Shown here: in pieces, positions 55,801 to 64,000 of the stretch
Layout: each line of letters starts with the position of its first letter
How positions within the stretch are numbered: position 1 is the stretch's first letter
Origin: Ophiura sarsii
Taxonomy: Eukaryota; Echinodermata; Ophiuroidea; Amphilepidida; Ophiuridae
Assembly: GCA_035610835.1 (NCBI GenBank)
Contig: CM069445.1
Coordinates: forward strand, 38,578,656-38,642,655
Direction of reading: 5' to 3'
Length of the DNA: 64,000 nt
Notes under the pieces: generated by a model
What the model was told of the DNA's origin: nothing
Seen by the model: only the letters and a program-made list of their open reading frames with translations
Databases searched by the model: none
Translations under genes and position numbers: made by a program

Positions 55801-58081
55801 CGTTAATGAACTCTGAATGAACAAGGCACAAAACATGAATGAGCTGGATTGGTCTTTTCAATCAGACTTTTTCACATTTTCAAAATCTCTGATTCATCAA
55901 TGACATCACCGGAAAAATTGTGCATCACACAAAATTTCACACGAATAAGTGCCAATCCTGCACATCTCGAGGAATACATATTAAATACCATCCCGAATCC
56001 CAACAAAAATACAATAAAATCTCGCTGATCAGAATCATAATATGAATATGTAATTCAATTTCCTGATACAGATTTGCACACTCCTTCCATCGGTTTCATA
56101 AAGCAAACCATGTATATACGAAGTTTATTGCCTGTTTTGTTAGCAAACTACACAATAACACCCTTTCAGCGGCGCATTTTGTTCAAACCAATACGAAAAA
56201 GATCCTCATACCGTGTGTTTTTTTACAAATTTCCAACAATACGTCATATTTTTTCACTACACACATGCCCCGCGAAATATCTGGGCCAGCCAACATAGAC
56301 AACCAAACACTTCAAAAGCCACCACGCATAGGATATGTAACCGAATATTTCAACCCCACCGTTTACTCAACGCAAACATGCACAAGCTCACCGTTGTACA
56401 GTCTGCCGGCAATTGACTTATTCATTGGTCAAATGAGTTTTGGCGCCAACCTATACCATCTCTACCAACGCTGCACTATACAGTGCTCATAAAAAAATAG
56501 GAACTACCCACTTCAAATCAGTTAATCATTTGATTTGTAATATTATGTGTGGAAATGGATTTAAAATAATGAAATTATGTACAAATATCCTATCAAAGTA
56601 CAAATTCAATTTGTGTACTTGATGATACGTCCAGAGAAACCATGTAGCATAGACCAAAATTTACTCTATGATGTATGATAATAATTATTCCCTCGATATG
56701 ACTTAATGGTTGACAAAAAGGCATAGATTATAATGTTGGTTGCATGACAGTTTATTTAGTTATTCTTTTAAGGCAATTTTTTCTATCCTTTTCCCCTTTT
56801 ATGTGTATGTTCTGTTTTATACCTAGGAAGGGTTTTAGAGCACTGTTAAGCAAAGTGGTTTCATATGACTCACTGCGATATCTTATATACTATTTTCACG
56901 GCGGCTTCAACATCAATCCTTGATCTTGCTAAGCACCCAGATTTGTTGTACTATGAAGGTATTTCGACCATTATACCTGTCCATTATTATAAGTGGTTTG
57001 GTATACAGAGTAGTGTGTCGTTTTCTACGTGTTTTGCTATCATTTTAATGACAGTGCCTTAGATGGTCTGCGTATGGAGAAATCTTTTCATGGTCTCTGA
57101 TTGGAGACATCTTCACAGAAAAGAGCAGTCACTGGCTTGATTAAGAGTGATGATAGTCAGCAACATTGGTTAGCATTCCCAGCGTTAAACACCAGATATG
57201 CTCCTCCCACAGTTCACCTTCATTCAGTTGCTTTCTGAATGGTCCCATTGACCAAATGTAATATACACCGTTCATCTACCTCTACGCAGTTACATCGGAG
57301 TGTATTCCAGTCATCCACCTTGCATTTACATGCAAGCAGGAATTTTGTTCTTCTTCTTCACGACATGAATTACCATCTTGCTCCCAATAATAAGGTGAGA
57401 TCACTGGTATGCTCTGACATCGTTGCACAGTAAATATCGGATCATTTATGTCTTCTTTAGGTAAAAAAAGGTGTTTCTCAAATAATGATAGGATTTGGGT
57501 TTGAGATTCATATTTTTTCTTCTTCTCACATAAAACAATTTTAAAAAAACCCAGAAAACAAAACAGTCTCCCCCCCCCCCCCCCCCCAAAAAAAAAAACC
57601 CCATGATTTTTTTAATTCACTTATGCAGAACGTGAACAAGTAAATGTGAAATTACAAATTGTACAATACGTGAACGAAATGCCCCTCAGTTTACCCAGCT
57701 TCTGGAAATTGAAATTGATTTGTACTAATTTTCCATATTTTCATACATGGAAATCAGCCACGCTAATCTTATAAACCATCAAAAATAGTTATGACATTTA
57801 AAATAAAAATAGAACGGCCATGACAAAATACTCTGCTGTCTGTCTATATATGTATCTCCATTCCATGGAACAGGAAGCGGTCTGATCCCGCGGCACACCT
57901 TTTTAATTAGAGTATTTTGCTTTAATCTTTTGATGTTATTTTTAATTGCATATTAAATCCCACATATCAATAATTGAGTATACGCACACCATACACTTAA
58001 GTAAAAGGGGGCCACTTTGAGGATAGCGTGACCTTATTTGAGCAACTTTTATGTTTAGGTGACTTATCACTTTGTAGTAGG
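55801..58081. other. Plexin intron or upstream region, no exon recognised
   Basis: AT-rich. Plus-strand open frames here are short and lack exon borders. A poly-C/A tract lies at 57570-57600. I saw no sema-domain exon on the minus strand. Confidence 0.4.
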
Positions 58082-58490
58082 ATTATTCCCCCCGGGGAGG
58101 AGGGTGGGGGGTACTCGGATTTAGTTTGGTCGGGGGATGTGCGGCTGGAGATTCAAAACCCCTACCCATTTTTAAAGGTGATTTTGGAAAACATGGTACC
58201 CATTTCTAAGGGTTTTGCTTCATTATAGACCCAATTTTTGCAAATTTTCACGAAAATAGACCCATTTGTAAAAAGTGACCCCATAAGGTTTATCGTGAAT
58301 CGAAAAAACCCCATTGATTATCCTTTTCTGTTGCATTGTGGGATCCCACAATGCATCAGAAAAGGATAATTAATGTATTTTTTCCCCGATTGGCGATAAG
58401 GCTTATTATTCGGGATTTTTTGCAAAAAAGCTACCCATCAGAGCGGCACATCCCTGTATACCGTATTAGGTGAGTACTCCCCCCCCCCCC
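58082..58490. mobile_element. Inverted-repeat element with an inner perfect palindrome
   Basis: TTATTCCCCCCGGGG, a G-rich stretch and GTACTC at the left face GAGTACTC, a C run and CGGGGGGTTATT at the right. Inside, at about 58316-58372, a near-perfect palindrome is centred on TGGGATCCCA (TTATCCTTTTCTG ... CAGAAAAGGATAA). Confidence 0.7.
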
Positions 58491-59054
58491 GGGGGGTTAT
58501 TCCCCAATGATTTCAATGTAAGAGCTTATAGTTGGACCCTACATTGAAAGAAAGCTACCGTACTACATCCGTTGTTCTTTAAAACACTAGATTGTAATCA
58601 TCTTGTGTATATAGGGTGTTCAAAAGAATCCCAGATGGCGTAAAACTGCATCGATATTGAGACTAGATAAAAAAAGAACCGTAAGAGTAGATTTATTTAG
58701 ATTTAGAACTGATGATGCAGATATATCCATCAAGAAAATGCAGATGATGTTTACTATGTACTGCTGTCAATGATAGCTGGAGCCGACCATGAAGCTAGAA
58801 ACATGTAGAGTCTAGCCCAAATGCACTTGAAAACACTTGTGAAGTAAAACAAGTGTGCTGGAACATAATTCTGTTTATGATGAGTATACTGTTAAAAGTA
58901 TTAAACCTTTTGGAGTTCAAATTGCTATTAATAAATTCATTTATTCTAGTTGTAAGGAAATGATGGTTAACCAAACAAATGAGGCCTATGTTCACCAAAT
59001 TGTACTAGGGTAATTACAATTCTAAGTCATGTGCAATGTGCAGAAAAGATTGAA

Positions 59055-59145
59055 AAAGGGATGGTCAGATAAGGAGTGGGGAAGGGGGATGGTCAGATAA
59101 GGAGTGGGGAAGGGGATGGTCAGATAAGGAGTGGGGAAGGGGAAG
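59055..59145. repeat. 28-base minisatellite, about three copies
   Basis: GGATGGTCAGATAAGGAGTG followed by GGGAAGGG, three near-identical copies. Confidence 0.9.
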
Positions 59146-59312
59146 GAAGTTAATGAGGAAGGAATTGAAAAGGTGGGAGATAAGTAGAAGGTTACACAAG
59201 AATAGGCTCTAATATGTTCTTTCTTTTGTCAACACTTTCTGATCTTCCCCCTTCTCTTACCTGCTACTATCCCCGTACTTAAAGGAGGTGTCCAGCAAAC
59301 ACAACATTGCCC

Positions 59313-59667
59313 ATTTTATGTTAGAAAAGTAATCATTGAGCCTAAATTGCGTAGTTATATTGAACAAAACATCATATTTATCATAACAACGAATAAACAC
59401 TGCCATCTCTCAACACACAATTTTTAAAAAGTTTCGGTGATATAAAGCCCCGGTATCAATGAAGTCATAGTTATACAATGCACTTGCGCAAATTTGAGCA
59501 CTAATAACCGTGACGTCATTGATACCAGGGCTTTAAATCACCGCAAATTTTTAAAAATGGCATGTTGAGAGATGGCAGTTTTTATTCATTTTTATGATAA
59601 GTATAATGTTTTGTTCAATATAATTGCGCGATTAAGGCTCACCAATTACTTTTCTAACATATAATGG
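59313..59667. mobile_element. Fold-back element of about 355 bases
   Basis: Two arms of about 150 bases are inverted around 59490: CATTTTATGTTAGAAAAGTA, CTGCCATCTCTCAACA and CCCCGGTATCAATGA face the matching sequence up to TACTTTTCTAACATATAATG. The centre holds TGACGTCA. Confidence 0.85.
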
Positions 59668-62600
59668 ACAAAGATGTGCTTGGTGGAGACCTCTGTTAAC
59701 CAAACCCTCCCTGTTACCTCAATACTGTCTACCATATTCCCCTCTCCACATCCCTTTATCCTCTTTACGTCTAAATTATGCTCTACTTTTTCCAACACCC
59801 TATTTCCCTGTTCCCATGGGGGAAACGAGCTACAGAAGAGCAGCAGCAGCACTAAAGATACACTCATAGAGAGATGATTTGGTAAAAGGGAAATCCTATT
59901 CGATTTGAATATAGGCTAATGCCAAGGGTATCTACATTCCCATGCATATTATCAGGTATTCCCCAGACATGTAGCTGTATTAATTCCAAACCTTATAATC
60001 AAAAAGCATCTCCCATACTACCTCCTCCAGCCAGCCCTTCGTGGTGTATGACACAATCCAATACCTTAGGTGTACGTCAAAGCAAACATGAATAACACAG
60101 GCATACTGTAACATTGACATACACAATAGGATTATGAACACCACCCAATTACACCACATATTCACTCTGCTGATGGGAGGATAAAAGAGCGCAACCCAAT
60201 TTGATCCGGAGATAAATTCTGCAAAGATCTTTGCCAATAATGTGGTGTGAGTCACTCCACACACACACACACCATCTCTACCAACCAACCGTTCATATTC
60301 TACCATCGCACATGGTATAAGATGTGGACTTGATCACAAATGACGCTGCCTGTCACTTAACGTGCTCATTCTATAGTGGACTTAATTTTGTCGGGATAAG
60401 ATTATATTGGATGTCCGTTCAAGCCGTCACATCATTTCCTCGAGTGAGCAGGAAAAACACATCATTTTGTTCGCGTCTCGAGCTCCTCATGTTTGCTATC
60501 CATCCATCTCGCTATACTTCTGCACAATATTTGACATTATGTTAATACGGTGATAGCAATCTAGGTCCACTTAGACTAAACGTCTGGCCGGCCGGCCGAG
60601 GGAAACTTGACATGAGAGGCTTGTCATCCTATCCAATGTCTCAGCTTTCAAGATGGGATGTGAAATCTTAAACCTGCCTTAGCGAGTGTACGTTGGTTGG
60701 TTTTTATTTAGGACCATCCAACACTTTGCTTAAAGGCTTACTTTTGCCGGTGACCAGCAGAATAAGTAATGTACTCTTGTATACGCCTACGGAATTATTC
60801 TGCACCATTGGTGTTGTTATCATGGAGGCTGCCAGTGCCTTATCAAAGGCTACATCAGTTACTTGGCATAGCCCTACAGAGACCTTCACCTTCCTCCCCC
60901 ACTGGAAAGCTCCCATACTCTACACTTGCTGACAGGGGTCAAAATATTTTTGTTGTTGTCTAAGAGGCTATTTTGAGCAAATACTGCCAAAAGTAGCACT
61001 TTTAGTACATTTTACTATATACCGACATTTTGTCAGAGGCACAGGCTGAAAAAGTAGGCAATACGGAAAGCTCCTTGCCGGGAAATTTGAGCATTTGGAG
61101 GGAAAATTTGGCATTTGGAGGGAAATGTTACTCTTTCATTAAGAAATGCATTCCATTTTGGAGGGAAATTTGGAATCGCTTGCCGGGAAAAAAACATTTT
61201 TTCAGGCCATGGTCAGAGGCCTTTTTTGTGAACACTGGGGGCTAATCGTCCTTCGCCCCTGTGTATTTTGAGCCCTACTTGCTGGTTTGTCTTGCCATAT
61301 AGTATATAATAAGTCTATTTTAGAGCCAGAAATCTAAGTCAACTAGAATCATAGGTTACAGACATGCATGCACTCTTGATCTAGGGTACCCTATAGAAAG
61401 CACAAGCATATTTGCAGACCCTCCTTCAGCGAATACTCCGATACAATCCACAAGTAGGCCAAGTAGTCAGGCAGGATTTGATCAAGTGCTGTACCTATAT
61501 CATGTATATCGCATGGATTGCCACTCAAGATAGCTATAACATCTCACATTAGGTCATTGTATGTAGTACAAACAAACGGCAACAATTATGCAAGTCTTAT
61601 TTTGGATATAGGGCACAGGTCCGTTTTCCAATCCTCAGTATAGTAAGAAAGTCACACGACTTGTCCGAGTTTTTCAACATAGGAGAAATCAATATCAGTG
61701 AGTGGTAATTAGCACTCCCTATATAGTGTTGTTGTATAATAATAGCGCTGCGCGACATTTCTGACGCAAGAATAATAAATAAGAAAACAAGGACATTGTT
61801 TTCAGGGACTTTACGACTAGCTCTTGATTTTGAAACGGGGAATAACGACCATCATTTTCCGAAAGCAGAATTTGTCAATCCAAATAGTCACTAAAACAAA
61901 TATATCAAAATTTTACGCAAAATCAAGGAAAGCCTTCCATAAAAAGTCACCTGAAAGTATTTACAATGTCAAAAACATTGTTTACTTTTTTATTGATGTA
62001 CCATAAAATAACTTCTTAAAAAATTAATTGAATTCTTAGTGATGCATTTAATCTGATAAACATCCTTTATAGAAGTGAATGGTGCTCGAAAAGAGTCAGG
62101 ATATTTTACATTATACATACATCGGAGCAATTAATTTTAATTGATTCACTGCATCCTCCCACAACACTTTTGAACATAAAGAATACAATCAAATTGATGC
62201 GATCACATGTATAGCCCGCATACATAGATTGGTAAATAACTCCCAAACACATGTTTTTGTTCTTTATATCACGCAGAACACATTGGCCCCAAGTCCTTCC
62301 TCGCGTCAGACGTATAAATGCGCATTTCGGATGCTCATGTAACGTTTGAAATGCACTCTTTTTACTATTTGTATTGGTGTTGACTGTATGTTTGTCATAT
62401 TTATTTGATAGTTTTAGCATGTTCGCACAAATATTGATCAGGTTCAAGTTGGTATAGAATTTGAAATGATGTCCCGACTAAGTGGTTGTTGACGTATATA
62501 GCCTAGAGCTCCTGTACTCTATAGAGTTGCCAGTATACAAAGCTTAGTATGGGAATAATACACTGATAAGAACCCGTCCTGTGAGAGTCCCCTCGTTCAG

Positions 62601-63462
62601 TTCAGGGTAAATAATCATCATCAAAGGGTTGAAAAAAATGCAAACTGTTGTTGTTTTGTCATCTTTGTCACTGTAAAAGCTTGGGAAGGGCATCCCCCAT
62701 GATTTTTGCCACTTTTGAAAACTTTTCATACAATAAGTGCTAACTTGTGTGATCATTTTAGTCATAGAAAGAATACCCTTTAATTCATGATTTGTCCATT
62801 AATATTAGTGATAGTGGATTTAACTATATGATTCTCAAAAAAAGGGGAAAAAGAAGACAAATGTGATATCCTATCTCAACTCGTCAAATTCATGGAAATT
62901 GTTCAACAACACAAGCTTTTTCCATATCATTAAAATCCTGAGCCATTACCGACTACCGACACGAAAGGATGGATATCTCTCTTTCTTCCAGCTTTTCTTT
63001 CAATCAACATTTCTGTATTATCAGTTGTCGCCTCAGAATCGACATGCTCATCACACACCTCCACCCCTCTCTTCGCATTCCAGCTCCTGATGCCGAAATT
63101 AATTTTCACACTTTCCGCACATTTTCAAGAAATCTACACACATTTACTCCCCTATCATGTACTCCTTCACAGCATCTTTTGTAATTGGAGAAGCTTAATT
63201 AAGTTGTATCATAATGTAACTATGAAATACCTGTTTTCCACCCTAAGATGTAAGAAAATGTAATTTGTTGTTTGAATCTGTTTAACACAGGAATAATATC
63301 CATGCTTCTGGCAAAATGCTAAATTACAGAAAACAAAATTAAAAACCAACTAAAAACATAACTCTGATAAATTCTATAGAAGTACAAATAGATTTCTTTT
63401 CTAGAAATAAATGTAACTATAACTTACAAGACACAATAAATCAAGAACTTACAGGGTATGTG
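59668..63462. other. No gene firmly recognised
   Basis: A minus-strand frame at 59867-59646 begins MSVSLVLLLLFCSSFPPW, which looks like a signal peptide, and has a possible donor (GAG|GTAACAG) after 57 codons. It has no family match and is not called. Another minus-strand frame at 60916-60704 has a GTAAGC donor-like end but no clear plexin pattern. The rest is AT-rich with nothing recognised. Confidence 0.35.
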
Positions 63463-63522
63463 AAGGGTTTAAAATAAGATGGGGCCAGGGGCTTATTAGC
63501 CTCTGGTGGAAACTGTAATGCT
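63463..63522 (-). CDS. Possible further upstream plexin exon
   Basis: An open stretch of 19-20 codons, ALQFPPEANKPLAPSYFKPF and TYP, is bounded by a good acceptor (TTTACGAATTTCAG) and donor (CCT|GTAAGTTC). It ends in phase 0, which fits the phase 0 start of the exon at 55234. The peptide has no decisive plexin motif, and the intron would be 8.2 kb, far longer than the others. It could equally be an unrelated exon or chance. Confidence 0.3.
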
Positions 63523-64000
63523 CTGAAATTCGTAAACAATAAATAACCCACTGGCACTTTTTCGCGGTTCTCAAAAATTGATCATTTTGGTCATATCATC
63601 ATTTGTGTGTCTGCCTGTTGATCAAATCAAAATGTTATCATTGAAAAAAAACCATACTGGTGAAAACAATATGAAATGTTTAATATTTCTCTACATTATC
63701 CTTTTTGAGCCCCCCCCCCCCCACCCCCACCCCCACCCCACCCCCACCCCACTCCTATTCAAACAGCGGCCTAGGGTATTTTATGCAGCATATTTTCATT
63801 TCCCAAAATAATAGTACACAGGTTTCTCTGTATTGCAGCCTGTCTGCCACGTCAAGCGATTAATTAAGTTGCTCATCTAATCACAGCATTCACTTTCCAA
63901 TCAAGCCATTTAATAACCAAGGCTAACCAATAATTGAAGCATCGTTAGCGTCTATCATCCATATGCTGGTCATGCACATGCCTTGAACCACAAAAGAACA

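Noticed and set aside
60704..60916. Minus-strand frame considered as a sema-domain exon of plexin
   Set aside because: The peptide lacks the Cys pattern and blade motifs expected. The donor-like GTAAGC is near its end, but no acceptor was convincing.

Overview
This is nuclear DNA from an animal: genes are split into many short exons with consensus GT-AG junctions, the non-coding DNA is AT-rich and full of small inverted-repeat elements, and the proteins are metazoan. The histone genes point to a marine invertebrate deuterostome, most likely an ambulacrarian (echinoderm or hemichordate). H1 and H2B carry SP(R/T)(K/R)-type motifs like echinoderm sperm histones, and each promoter has GATCC motifs ahead of its TATA box, as in sea urchin histone genes. 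The species is not determined.

Layout. (1) 1-4.7 kb, minus strand: the 5' half of a porcupine (PORCN) Wnt O-acyltransferase gene, rebuilt here as five exons whose phases join exactly. (2) 4.8-9.9 kb: no gene seen; nested inverted-repeat elements and tRNA-derived repeats. (3) 9.9-21.2 kb: a tandem histone array. Two near-identical units of about 5 kb each hold H2B (minus), H2A (plus) and H1 (plus), with no H3 or H4. To the left is the scar of a third unit in which an internal deletion fused H2B to the H1 tail. To the right the array ends inside a further copy of the spacer. The spacers are A/C-rich and almost free of T. The second H1 copy has a 7-base frameshifting insertion. (4) 21.3-33.6 kb: no gene seen; a 2.6-kb TGACA-type minisatellite, several small inverted-repeat elements, and probably the plexin 3' UTR at the right edge. 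(5) 33.6-55.2 kb (possibly to 63.5 kb), minus strand: the 3' two thirds of a plexin gene, rebuilt as 20 exons encoding about 1,167 residues: PSI/IPT ectodomain, membrane segment, split RasGAP-like domain, Rho-binding domain and stop codon. The sema domain and signal peptide were not found and probably lie to the right of the window.

The two single-copy genes act in intercellular signalling (Wnt lipidation, semaphorin reception). The histone array looks like a dedicated sperm-chromatin locus: its core histones are enriched for Arg over Lys, and H2B and H2A share one divergent promoter. All reading was by eye; homology calls rest on recognised family sequence patterns, not on database searches.
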